From: Pseudomonadota bacterium
GTDB lineage: Bacteria; Pseudomonadota; Alphaproteobacteria; Rhizobiales; Xanthobacteraceae
DNA length: 18,318 nt
NCBI GenBank assembly: GCA_023423415.1
Contig: JAFAFP010000185.1
Span: 1-18,318 of the forward strand
Reading direction: 5' to 3'
In this document: positions 1 to 7,087 of the stretch, piece after piece
How the letters are laid out: each line of letters starts with the position of its first letter
How positions within the stretch are numbered: the stretch's first letter is position 1
Position numbers and translations under genes: made by a program
The notes under the pieces: generated by a model
Seen by the model: the letters and a program-made list of their open reading frames with translations, nothing else
Told to the model about the DNA's origin: nothing
The model's database searches: none

Positions 1-120
1 CTCACGACGCTCATGAAACGCCCCTTGCAGCGGGGACGGGACATAGGAAAAAAATCATATATTGGCGAGAATGTCAAGAGGGGATGTGTGTATTGTCTTG
101 GCAAGACATCCCCCACGACC

Positions 121-207
121 GCTCACCCCCACGAAGGCGGGGTTCCAGAGCTCCAATCTGCAAACCTGCTTGTGGCGTTCTGGATTCTCGCCTTCGCGGG
201 AATGAGC
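121..207. repeat. Imperfect intergenic palindrome (REP-like), copy 1
   Basis: Two 28-base arms, 121-148 and 180-207, are imperfect reverse complements and both carry a GCGAAGGCG-type core (CGAAGGCGGGG on the left, CGCCTTCGCGGG on the right). About 31 bases of unrelated sequence separate them. It lies downstream of the minus-strand hydroxylase, outside any gene. The pattern matches the abundant small intergenic palindromes of Bradyrhizobium-like genomes, and a second member lies at 2402-2473. It could fold in RNA and protect or end the upstream transcript, but there is no T-run that would make it a classical terminator. Confidence 0.7.
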
Positions 208-262
208 GGAGTATGAGGCTGGCTTTTGCGAGGAACGGCAGTGTCGATGCAATTGCTGCAAA

Positions 263-1927
263 CTAAAATCCAACCACCGTCTTCATCACCGCATCGGCAT
301 CATTTGCGCCATTGCCACGCCAGGCCACATGCCGATCGGGACGGATCAGCACGAGATCGCGTTCATAGAGGGTTCGGATGTCAGCGTCGGCAATGTCCAG
401 CACCGTCAGCGGGACGTTGAGTGCCTTTGCGGCACCCAAAAACGGCGCAGCATCCGGCGCGTTTGCCCCAAGCCGCAGCAACGTGAAGCCGATGCCGAGC
501 CGGTCGTACAGCGAGTCTCCGATCTCGCGGTCCTTGCCAAGCCAGGCATGCGGTGCACGGCCGCCCGGGACGGCGCTCGGCGTATAGTTGGCGAAATCGT
601 CCGCAGGCGGCGGTTCATCGCCGATGACGATCGACGAGCCATCGTAACGCGCGCCGAGCTGCACGCCGATCGACCCAAATTCGTCACCGAAGGTCGAGAG
701 ATAGGCGCCGATCTCCTGCCGCCCGGCGGCTCCGGCGTCGGAGTCATCTTCCATGTCCGGCGACACGGTGACGTCACCGATATTCTTGGCCAGTTCGCGC
801 GCCGCGCCGGTGTTGCGGATCGCGATCGGCAGACGTTCGGCTTCATAGGTCTCCAGAAGCTTCGGTCCGCCCCAGCCTTGGACCATGGCGGCGAGCTTCC
901 ATGACAGGTTGGCGGTATCGTCGATCCCGGTATTCATGCCGAAGCCGCCGGTCGGGGTGAACAGATGCACGGCGTCACCGGCCAGGAGGACGCGCCGGTC
1001 GGCAAACATCTCCGCAACCAATGCGATGCCGGCGGTCCACGGTTGCGAGCCGATCACCTCCACCGGGATTTCGACGCCACAGCATGCCGCTACGGCGCGC
1101 CTGACGGTTTCCTCGTCCGGCGCCGCCGAAGCATCAGTCGGCCGCATCCAGAACAGGAATTCCTCACGGCCATCCAGCGCAATGATGGTGGTGCGCGATT
1201 GCGGGTTGACGGCCCAGTGTTGAAACGCGCGGCGCTCTCCCAGAACATCGCGATAGAATGTCGGCAGGCGAATATGGCTCGCAAACATGCGGCCACCGAA
1301 ATAGGCCTGCTGCAACGTGTCCTCGCCCTCATAGCGAATCCCGAGCTGGCGCCGCACGAACGAGCGGCCGCCATCGCAGCCGACAAGATACTGCGTGCGC
1401 CAGTTCTCGCTGCGGCCGTCGGCCACGCTTTCCGCGGCCAGCGAAACACCGCTACTGTCCTGCGTGTAGGATTTCACCTCCCATCCGAACCGCAATGTGA
1501 TGTTGCTGCGCTTGCGGACATAATCGAGCAGGAACGCCTCGACATACATCTGGTTGGCGCGCAGCAGCGGTTCCGGATATTGGTCGAGTTTGTCCGCGGT
1601 TGCGACCATCTGCGCCTTCTGCGCGGCGGATGGCATGTGAAGGCGCGCCAGCTCGTAACTGTTGAACCGCGTGAAATAGGCGACATCGCCGGGATAATTC
1701 GCAGGCAGACCCAACAGGCGCAGCTCCGAAGCGATGCCGAGCGTACGATAGTGCTCCATCGTCCGCGCATTCTGCGTCGAACCCTTGGGATGCCAACGTG
1801 TGTCGGCATCGGTGTTGAACACCACCGAGGGCACGCCATAGCGATCCAGAAACAGAGCGAGAACGAGGCCGACCGGGCCTCCGCCGACAATGGCGACGGG
1901 TATTGTATTGGAATTTGGTATTGTCAT
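263..1927 (-). CDS. FAD-dependent aromatic hydroxylase (class A flavoprotein monooxygenase, PheA/TfdB type)
   Basis: This 554-residue protein belongs to the single-component NAD(P)H- and FAD-dependent monooxygenases that hydroxylate aromatic or polyketide-like substrates in the cytoplasm. The dinucleotide-binding GGGPVG is at residues 15-20, the second FAD/NAD(P)H motif CDGG at 184-187, and the ribityl-binding GD motif (AGDAVHLFTPTGG) at 316-328. The last 120 or so residues fit the thioredoxin-like C-terminal domain of phenol-hydroxylase relatives, and the length is normal for that group. No Shine-Dalgarno is obvious before the ATG, but the glycine-rich motif sits 15 residues in, as expected of the true N-terminus. 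It is a monocistronic gene divergent from a small secreted protein. A 16-bp dyad at 1947-1962 lies 20 bases upstream. The substrate cannot be named; no ring-cleavage or other degradation gene is adjacent. Confidence 0.9.
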   Translation of the reverse strand: MTIPNSNTIPVAIVGGGPVGLVLALFLDRYGVPSVVFNTDADTRWHPKGSTQNARTMEHYRTLGIASELRLLGLPANYPGDVAYFTRFNSYELARLHMPSAAQKAQMVATADKLDQYPEPLLRANQMYVEAFLLDYVRKRSNITLRFGWEVKSYTQDSSGVSLAAESVADGRSENWRTQYLVGCDGGRSFVRRQLGIRYEGEDTLQQAYFGGRMFASHIRLPTFYRDVLGERRAFQHWAVNPQSRTTIIALDGREEFLFWMRPTDASAAPDEETVRRAVAACCGVEIPVEVIGSQPWTAGIALVAEMFADRRVLLAGDAVHLFTPTGGFGMNTGIDDTANLSWKLAAMVQGWGGPKLLETYEAERLPIAIRNTGAARELAKNIGDVTVSPDMEDDSDAGAAGRQEIGAYLSTFGDEFGSIGVQLGARYDGSSIVIGDEPPPADDFANYTPSAVPGGRAPHAWLGKDREIGDSLYDRLGIGFTLLRLGANAPDAAPFLGAAKALNVPLTVLDIADADIRTLYERDLVLIRPDRHVAWRGNGANDADAVMKTVVGF

Positions 1928-1946
1928 CGATCGGTGGGTGCGTCCG

Positions 1947-1962
1947 ACGTTACCTCTAACGT
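1947..1962. promoter_or_regulatory. Inverted repeat upstream of the hydroxylase gene, possible operator
   Basis: ACGTTA-CCTC-TAACGT is a perfect 6-bp inverted repeat with a 4-base spacer, ending 20 bases before the hydroxylase start codon in a 136-bp divergent intergenic region. Hydroxylase genes of this class are often controlled by local transcription factors, so an operator is plausible, but no regulator gene is seen nearby. Function is inferred from position and symmetry only. Confidence 0.3.
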
Positions 1963-1988
1963 TTCTTGAACCTTAGTTTTCCAAATCA

Positions 1989-2018
1989 TTGCCTGCTTTT
2001 GCTATCGATAGCTAGAAT
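1989..2018 (+). promoter_or_regulatory. Candidate promoter of the DUF3551 gene, with a 12-bp palindrome in the spacer
   Basis: TTGCCT (1989-1994) and TAGAAT (2013-2018) are separated by 18 bases and resemble housekeeping -35 and -10 boxes. The spacer ends with the perfect palindrome GCTATCGATAGC (2001-2012), abutting the -10 box. A protein bound there would block RNA polymerase, so a repressor site is possible. The start codon lies 45 bases beyond the -10 box. Confidence 0.4.
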
Positions 2019-2063
2019 AATTCCGGCGAGCATGGCGAGAGGCGCGAGAAGGACAAACAGTTG

Positions 2064-2369
2064 ATGAATATCCAGACGACGACTCTATGGCTTGCCTTGT
2101 TCTTCGTGCTGTTTGTTCCGGGCGATGCGCAGGCGCAAAACTATTGCGCGAGATTCTATGACGACACCCAGACCTGCGGAATTCCGACCCTGCAGGAATG
2201 CGAACGGACAGTCTCCGGTGTCGGGGGTGACTGCATCCCTGATGATACGGCGGCTATACCGCAAGGCCGGACCTTTCAGGGGCCGCTGCGACGTATGCTG
2301 GAACAAGGATCGGACAACAGGCCCCGGTCACCCGCGCTGGATGACGTTCCGCCGCCGCCGGGGAATTAG
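2064..2369 (+). CDS. Small secreted cysteine protein, DUF3551-like
   Basis: This 101-residue protein starts with a signal peptide: a hydrophobic run at about residues 7-19, then DAQA at 21-24, with likely cleavage before Gln25. The mature part has four cysteines (28, 38, 46, 57) in the pattern CARFYDD...CG...T..EC..TVSGVGG.C. That pattern matches DUF3551, a family of small exported proteins of unknown function common in Bradyrhizobium and relatives. The cysteines probably form two disulfides in the periplasm. The C-terminal half is low in hydrophobicity and ends in a proline-rich tail. An AAGGA ribosome binding site at 2049-2053 suits ATG 2064; a TTG at 2061 is also possible and adds one residue. 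No partner gene is evident. Confidence 0.75.
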   Translation: MNIQTTTLWLALFFVLFVPGDAQAQNYCARFYDDTQTCGIPTLQECERTVSGVGGDCIPDDTAAIPQGRTFQGPLRRMLEQGSDNRPRSPALDDVPPPPGN

Positions 2370-2401
2370 GTCTTTTTGATTGAAGGCTGCCGCAGCAACC
2401 T

Positions 2402-2473
2402 CCGCTCATTTCCCGCGTAAGCGGGAATCCAGTTTTCCTGGCTTTGGGTCCCCGCTTACGCGGGGACGAGCGG
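2402..2473. repeat. Imperfect intergenic palindrome (REP-like), copy 2
   Basis: Arms 2402-2432 and about 2443-2473 are reverse complements with few mismatches, and each carries a shorter palindromic core (CCCGCGTAAGCGGG on the left, CCCCGCTTACGCGGGG on the right). It fills most of the gap between a plus-strand and a minus-strand gene that converge here, so it could act as a transcript end for both. It is of the same type as 121-207 but has a GTAAG rather than GAAGG core. Confidence 0.75.
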
Positions 2474-2507
2474 GTTCATCTCGCCGTGCAGAGTAATAGG
2501 CGGAGAC

Positions 2508-3923
2508 CTAAAGCACCTTCCCCGGATTGAGGATCCCGTTCGGATCGAGCGCCGCCTTCAGCGTCCGCATCAGTTCGAGCGCAGTCTTATCCTTCACTTG
2601 TGGCAGACGGTCGCGCTTGGCGATGCCGACGCCATGTTCGGCAGAAATCGATCCGCCATGCTTGAGTACGATGCCGAACACCGCGTCCTGTACTGTCTCT
2701 TCTTGCGTCATGAAGGCCGCCTTGTCGGCGCCATCGGGCTGCGAGACGTTGTAGTGAATGTTGCCATCGCCGACATGGCCGAAGGGAAACGGCCGCGCGC
2801 CCGGCACCGCGGCAATCACAGCGGCGTTGGCCTCTTCGATGAAAGCCGGGATCGCCGCAACCGGCACTGACACGTCGTGCTTGATCGAGCCGCCGAGCTT
2901 CTTCTGCACCTCGCCGACCTCTTCACGGATGCGCCAGAAGGCTTTGCTCTGCTCCAGCGTTTCGGCAATGGCGCCGTCCACGACAAGACCGCGCTCCACG
3001 CCGGCTTCGAAAATCTCTTCGACGATGTCGCGCAGACCCGCGCTCATCTGTGACGACACTTCCATCAGCACGTACCACGGATGTGGTGTATCCAATGGAT
3101 CGCGCGTGCCGGCGACATGCTGCAGCACGCATTCCATTCCGAACCGTTGCAGCAGTTCGAAGCTTGTCACATCGTCGCCGGCGCGGTCCTGCGCGATGCC
3201 GAGCAGTTCGACGGCGGCCTGGGGTGAGGGAACACCAAGGAACGCGACTTCCACCGAGCGTGGACGCGGCACGAGGCGCAGCACCGCGGCAGTGATGATG
3301 CCGAGCGTGCCTTCGGCGCCGATGAAGAGATTCTTCAGGTCGTAGCCGGTGTTGTCCTTCTTCAGCTTGTTGAGGTTGGTGAGCACGCGGCCGTCCGCCA
3401 GAACGACTTCGAGGCCGAGTGCGTGCGAGCGCGCGATGCCGTGGGCGAGGGCGGCAACGCCACCGGCATTGGTGGAGAGATTGCCGCCGATGGTGCAACT
3501 GCCTTCCGATGGCAGGAGTTGCGGATAGAGCCGGTTCGCTTCTGCGGCCGCTTCGCGGGTGCGCTGGAGCGTGACGCCAGCTTCGACGGTGATGGTGTTG
3601 GAGATCGGATCGATCTCGCGGATCTTGTTCATGCGATTGAGCGACAGCACGACCTCGCCGTGATGCGGGATCTGCCCGCCGACAAGGCCGGTATTGCCAC
3701 CCTGAGGCACGATGGCGATGCGGTTTTCGTTCGCCAGTTTCAGGATCGCTGCGACTTGTTCGGTCGAGTCCGGCCGCAGCACCAGCGGCGTGTGGCCGAG
3801 CCAGCGGTCGCGCATCTCATGCAGATAGGCGGCCTGCAGATCCGGATCGGTCAGTGCGTACTTTTCGCCGACAATGGCCTTGAAGCGATCGATCATATCG
3901 GCGGTCAACGTCATATCAGCCAT
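2508..3923 (-). CDS. FAD-linked D-2-hydroxyacid dehydrogenase (GlcD / D-2-hydroxyglutarate dehydrogenase-like)
   Basis: This 471-residue flavoprotein is of the VAO/PCMH fold and oxidises a D-2-hydroxy acid to the 2-oxo acid, passing electrons to a carrier. The FAD-binding PQGGNTGLVGG is at residues 73-83, with PSEGSCTIGGN at 138-148 and IGAEGTLGIIT at 201-211. The C-terminal half has HVGDGNIH (383-390) and SAEHGVGIAK (427-436), which supply the metal-binding histidines (383, 390) and the Glu429-His430 pair typical of D-2-hydroxyglutarate and D-lactate dehydrogenases. Candidate substrates are D-2-hydroxyglutarate, D-lactate and glycolate; the sequence does not choose. There are no glcE or glcF subunits beside it, so a single-chain enzyme is more likely than glycolate oxidase. 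It is third in a minus-strand operon, 17 bp after the previous stop. No good ribosome binding site precedes ATG 3923. Confidence 0.9.
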   Translation of the reverse strand: MADMTLTADMIDRFKAIVGEKYALTDPDLQAAYLHEMRDRWLGHTPLVLRPDSTEQVAAILKLANENRIAIVPQGGNTGLVGGQIPHHGEVVLSLNRMNKIREIDPISNTITVEAGVTLQRTREAAAEANRLYPQLLPSEGSCTIGGNLSTNAGGVAALAHGIARSHALGLEVVLADGRVLTNLNKLKKDNTGYDLKNLFIGAEGTLGIITAAVLRLVPRPRSVEVAFLGVPSPQAAVELLGIAQDRAGDDVTSFELLQRFGMECVLQHVAGTRDPLDTPHPWYVLMEVSSQMSAGLRDIVEEIFEAGVERGLVVDGAIAETLEQSKAFWRIREEVGEVQKKLGGSIKHDVSVPVAAIPAFIEEANAAVIAAVPGARPFPFGHVGDGNIHYNVSQPDGADKAAFMTQEETVQDAVFGIVLKHGGSISAEHGVGIAKRDRLPQVKDKTALELMRTLKAALDPNGILNPGKVL

Positions 3924-3940
3924 ACAACATATTCAGCAGA

Positions 3941-4504
3941 TCAGTGTCGGCGGAGCAATTCGAGATAGGCGGCCTGCGCCTGCTCGAGCGCCTTCTGATC
4001 CTTGCACGACATGACGACAGTCAGAATGAAATCGTTGCCGTCGTTGTCGGTATCGATTCCGAAGGCGACAACTTCAAATGGCTGCTGCGGCTGGCCCGGA
4101 TTTTCATAGCGGAAGGGTTCAAACACGCCCTTGCCATTGCTGCGTTCGACCACCGGCAGCTTCAGGATCTTGGTATCGGCAACGGATTGCCGCCACCGGT
4201 CCTGGCTGACGCGGATGAAATCAGCCAGCGGCTGTTCTTTTCCCTTCGGCGAGACCCGCACATAGATCACGGCACGCGCGTCATGGAATGTCGAACCGCG
4301 CGGCACCAGCATCTGGGCACGGTTCTCTTCGCTTGCGGTCGTGTCGAGCTGCCAGTTGTCCGGCGGCGTGATGTCGATCGCATAGGACGGGCACAGCTTG
4401 CCGCCGCAGGCCTGCAGGCTCTTCAGCACGCCGGCTTCGGCCGAGCCCGAGAGGAGACAGCCAATCGCGAGTGCGCCGAGAACGGCAAATCGCATGACGG
4501 TCAC
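3941..4504 (-). CDS. Exported protein of unknown function
   Basis: I do not recognise a named family for this 187-residue protein. It begins with a signal peptide (hydrophobic residues about 5-18) and a likely cleavage after SAEA (21-24). Cys16 in AIGC gives a weak lipobox alternative. Two cysteines at 33 and 38 sit just after cleavage, and a third is near residue 168. The rest is soluble, with ITPPDNW near residue 45. The GTG start at 4504 overlaps the tsaC stop in a GTGA junction. AGAGGA lies seven bases upstream of that GTG, so I prefer it to the in-frame ATG at 4495. The overlap implies translational coupling to tsaC, and the next gene follows after 17 bp. A periplasmic location is inferred from the signal peptide; no function is proposed. 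Confidence 0.8.
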   Translation of the reverse strand: MTVMRFAVLGALAIGCLLSGSAEAGVLKSLQACGGKLCPSYAIDITPPDNWQLDTTASEENRAQMLVPRGSTFHDARAVIYVRVSPKGKEQPLADFIRVSQDRWRQSVADTKILKLPVVERSNGKGVFEPFRYENPGQPQQPFEVVAFGIDTDNDGNDFILTVVMSCKDQKALEQAQAAYLELLRRH

Positions 4505-5511
4505 GGGGCGTCCTCTGATAGCGGGCGCGGCGCCGCAGCGCGCCGCAACCGATCGTTGATGGCTGCGCCCAATCCGCTCTCCGGCACCGGCATCACGGCG
4601 ATGCGCTTTGCCCCGGATGCGTCGAGCGCGCGTAAATGCGCGAACAGATTGGAGGCTGCTTCGACCAGGTCGCTCTTGGGCGACAAATTCCGGACAATCC
4701 TGGCATCGGCGGACAGCGGATGACCGAAAGCAAGCAACGCTTCATCCGGCGCAAGCTCGCTCGCGTTGAGCCGTAAGCTCGCGCGTGGTGCGTAATGCGA
4801 GGTCAGCATGCCGGGTGCGAGCGGCGCTTCGTCGCCACTATCCGCCTCACCGGCTGATTCCATTTCGAAACCGAGGACATGTTCGATCGCCTCGCGCGGG
4901 ACGCCGCCGGGTCGCAGAAGGACCGGCCGCCCCAAGCAGGCAACAATAGTCGATTCGACGCCGACATGGGTCGGCCCGCCATCCACGATCAGATCGATCC
5001 GCCCGTCGAGATCGCCCGCGACATGCCGAGCGTTGGTCGGCGAGACATGGCCGGAGCGATTGGCAGACGGCGCGACCACCGGCCTGCCGAAAGCCGCAAG
5101 GATGGCATGGGCCACCGGGTGGTCCGGAACGCGCAGCGCGATGGTGTCGAGACCGGAGGTTGCGAGGTCCGAGACCGGGCAATTGGCCCGCCGGGGAAGG
5201 ACAAGGGTCAGCGGGCCGGGCCAGAAGGCCTCCGCCAGCCGCTTGGCATCATCGTTGAAGACGGCAAGGGCGCTGGCGGCGTTCCGGTCGGCCACGTGCG
5301 CGATCAGCGGATTGAACGAGGGGCGGCCCTTGGCGGCGTAGAGGAGGGCGATAGCCTCGCCATTGGTGGCATCGGCGCCGAGGCCGTAAACGGTCTCGGT
5401 CGGAAAGGCCACGAGGCCGCCCTGAGCAAGAGAATCGGCGGCAGCGCGCGCCGTCTCGGGGCCCGCCGCGAGGGTCTTTGTCTTAAGCATGAACGTCATG
5501 AGGCGCTTCAT
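4501..5511 (-). CDS. tsaC: L-threonylcarbamoyladenylate synthase, long Sua5 type
   Basis: This enzyme makes threonylcarbamoyl-AMP from threonine, bicarbonate and ATP, the first step of the t6A37 modification of ANN-decoding tRNAs, in the cytoplasm. The YrdC domain covers residues 12-210, with PTETVYGLG (37-45), KGRPSFNPL (61-69; Lys61, Arg63, Ser65 and Asn67 are the conserved binding residues), PGPLTLVLP (98-106) and PSANRSG (148-154). A linker with LAPGMLTSHYAP (231-242) leads to the Sua5 C-terminal domain. The 336-residue length therefore matches Sua5 rather than the short E. coli TsaC of about 190. In-frame ATGs at 5511, 5499 and 5490 all lack a strong ribosome binding site, so the start is uncertain by up to seven residues. 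It heads the three-gene minus-strand operon. Confidence 0.93.
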   Translation of the reverse strand: MKRLMTFMLKTKTLAAGPETARAAADSLAQGGLVAFPTETVYGLGADATNGEAIALLYAAKGRPSFNPLIAHVADRNAASALAVFNDDAKRLAEAFWPGPLTLVLPRRANCPVSDLATSGLDTIALRVPDHPVAHAILAAFGRPVVAPSANRSGHVSPTNARHVAGDLDGRIDLIVDGGPTHVGVESTIVACLGRPVLLRPGGVPREAIEHVLGFEMESAGEADSGDEAPLAPGMLTSHYAPRASLRLNASELAPDEALLAFGHPLSADARIVRNLSPKSDLVEAASNLFAHLRALDASGAKRIAVMPVPESGLGAAINDRLRRAAAPRPLSEDAP

Positions 5512-5557
5512 AGCCTTTTTTGCGCCCCGGCCAGTGGAAAATCGGTCAGCGTCTGCC

Positions 5558-5586
5558 TTGCGGCCTGAGAAACCCGCCGTTATAAG
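5558..5586 (+). promoter_or_regulatory. Promoter of the tRNA-Pro gene
   Basis: TTGCGG (5558-5563) and TATAAG (5581-5586) are separated by exactly 17 bases. Transcription would start near 5593, leaving a leader of only about seven bases before the tRNA at 5600. Spacing and position both fit a strong stable-RNA promoter. Confidence 0.65.
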
Positions 5587-5599
5587 CCTGCCTTCAAGT

Positions 5600-5676
5600 C
5601 GGAGTGTAGCGCAGCCTGGTAGCGCACCTCGTTCGGGACGAGGGGGTCGTAGGTTCGAATCCTATCACTCCGACCA
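5600..5676 (+). tRNA. tRNA-Pro, anticodon CGG
   Basis: The sequence folds into a full cloverleaf. The acceptor stem CGGAGTG/CACTCCG has seven perfect pairs, the D arm is closed by GCGC/GCGC, the anticodon stem is CCTCG/CGAGG with loop TTCGGGA, and the T stem is GTAGG/CCTAT with loop TTCGAAT. It ends with discriminator A and an encoded CCA. The anticodon CGG (5634-5636) reads CCG, a major proline codon in GC-rich genomes. Position 1 is C pairing with G72, the identity mark of bacterial tRNA-Pro. It has its own promoter and lies between the divergent tsaC and map genes. Confidence 0.97.
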
Positions 5677-5683
5677 TCTCATT

Positions 5684-5702
5684 GGCCCTTTCCCGCAGGG
5701 CC
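5684..5702 (+). terminator. Hairpin after tRNA-Pro, possible weak terminator or processing signal
   Basis: GGCCCT (5684-5689) and AGGGCC (5697-5702) form a six-pair stem with a seven-base loop, eight bases after the tRNA CCA end. There is no T-run after it, so it may be only a processing or partial termination structure, and read-through into map is possible. Confidence 0.3.
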
Positions 5703-5764
5703 GCCATCAACAACGCAATGAAATGAGAAAGAGCGCGTTATTATTGGCGCTCACCGAAGGCTTC

Positions 5765-6514
5765 ATGACGATTTCTGATGAGGATGACCTGAACAGCCTC
5801 AAGGACATCGGGCGGATCGTTGCCAATACCCTTGAGGCGATGGGCAAGGCGCTCGAGCCGGGCATGACCACGGCCGAACTCGACCGGATCGGCCGTGACA
5901 TTCTGGAAGCGGCAGGCGCGCGTCCGGCTCCGGAATTGGCCTATTCCTTTCCGGGGGCGACCTGCATCAGCGTCAATGAGGAGATCGCCCACGGCATTCC
6001 GGGCACCCGCCGGATCGAGCCGGGCGATCTGGTCAATATCGACGTTTCTGCCGAGAAGAACGGTGTCTTTGCCGATACAGGGGCCTCCTTTGCCGTGCCA
6101 CCGGTGACCCGCCGGGTTGAGCGCCTTTGCCGGGATGGCCGGCGCGCCATGTGGACCGGTTTGCGACAAGTGGGAGCCGGCAAACCGATTGCCGGTATCG
6201 GCCGGGCCATCGGGACCTTCGCGCGAAAGAACGGCTATACGCTTGTCAGGAATCTTGCGAGCCACGGTGTCGGTCTGTCGCTGCATGAGGAGCCCACCGA
6301 GATCGCCACCTGGCCCGATGCCTCCGAGCGCCGCATTATGACCGAAGGTCTTGTGTTCACGGTCGAGCCGTTCCTGTCCTTTGGCGCGGAGCTTGCCGAG
6401 GATGGCGATGATCCCTGGACGCTCTACAGCAATCCCAGCGCTCCGACCGTTCAATTCGAACATACGGTTGTCGCGACCCGGAACGGACCATTGGTGGTTA
6501 CAATACCCGGATGA
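5765..6514 (+). CDS. map: Type I methionine aminopeptidase
   Basis: The 249-residue enzyme removes the initiator methionine from nascent proteins when the second residue is small. It has the pita-bread fold with two metal ions. All key residues are visible: His76 (AHGIPG), Asp93 (NIDVS), Asp104 (FADTG), His167 (SHGVGLSLHE), Glu201 (TVEPFL) and Glu232 (QFEHT). The length equals the family norm without extensions. The open frame runs back through the tRNA gene to 5489, which cannot be protein. ATG 5723 would add 14 residues. ATG 5765 is preferred because GAAGG sits four bases upstream and it gives the family-like N-terminus MTISDEDDL. It may be read partly from the tRNA promoter. A second map copy may exist elsewhere in the genome; this cannot be seen here. 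Confidence 0.93.
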   Translation: MTISDEDDLNSLKDIGRIVANTLEAMGKALEPGMTTAELDRIGRDILEAAGARPAPELAYSFPGATCISVNEEIAHGIPGTRRIEPGDLVNIDVSAEKNGVFADTGASFAVPPVTRRVERLCRDGRRAMWTGLRQVGAGKPIAGIGRAIGTFARKNGYTLVRNLASHGVGLSLHEEPTEIATWPDASERRIMTEGLVFTVEPFLSFGAELAEDGDDPWTLYSNPSAPTVQFEHTVVATRNGPLVVTIPG

Positions 6515-6562
6515 AACAAGCAGCGGCCGATCTCATGGGTATTGAGCGGGCGGTCCAGCGCA

Positions 6563-6847
6563 TTAATGGTAAAATCTCGCGCCGAACAACGCGACAGCAG
6601 CGGTCACAATCGAAACCGCTACGATCGCAAGCCACCAGCGCGGCGTGCTCTCTCGCATCGGTCCTGAAGCCCCAGGGTAGTCGAGTTGGTCGGCTTGAGC
6701 GATTTTGAACTCTGCAGCTGAAGGGGCCGTTCCGGCCGCCTCTTCATCCGTGCCCAGCGGCGCTGCTGCGGGATCGCCGAACGCCACCTTGTCGCCGGTG
6801 CGCCCGGTATCGATGGCGTATCTCAGCTGGTCCATGTTCCTCAGCAT
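6563..6847 (-). CDS. Small tail-anchored membrane protein of unknown function
   Basis: The 94-residue protein has a soluble N-terminal part of about 70 residues and a single C-terminal transmembrane helix, WWLAIVAVSIVTAAVALFGA (71-90), followed by RFYH. The middle (about residues 20-60) is rich in Ala, Gly, Asp and Glu and looks disordered. With no signal peptide it should be anchored in the inner membrane with its N-terminus in the cytoplasm. The open frame extends to 6973, but ATG 6847 is chosen because GAGGGGAA lies about six bases upstream, the best ribosome binding site in this window. No family is recognised. It converges with map, 48 bp between stops. Confidence 0.7.
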   Translation of the reverse strand: MLRNMDQLRYAIDTGRTGDKVAFGDPAAAPLGTDEEAAGTAPSAAEFKIAQADQLDYPGASGPMRESTPRWWLAIVAVSIVTAAVALFGARFYH

Positions 6848-7087
6848 GATTGTTCCCCTCGAGCCGTACTGCAAAAGCGTCGCCCAATTGTCATGAAAGG
6901 ACCTGCCTAGCTGGGAGTGAAAGCTCAGGCCGTAAGGTTCCTGACGAAAAGCGCTCGCCCGGTCGGCGGGCATTCAGTGAAACTCAGTTCAGCGCACCAG
7001 CGTTCCGCGCCAGACCGTGGTCTTCGATGGCGTGGCGTCACTGCTTCCAGCAGACGACCGCGCTGAGTAACGTTGAGCCGCTAGCGC

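Noticed and set aside
965..1969. Long plus-strand open frame of 334 codons opposite the hydroxylase gene
   Set aside because: Frame-shadow of a GC-rich gene: no family features, no ribosome binding site, and the opposite strand encodes a complete flavoprotein with all motifs.
4879..5568. Plus-strand open frame of 229 codons opposite tsaC
   Set aside because: Antisense shadow; it runs over the tsaC start and into the tRNA promoter.
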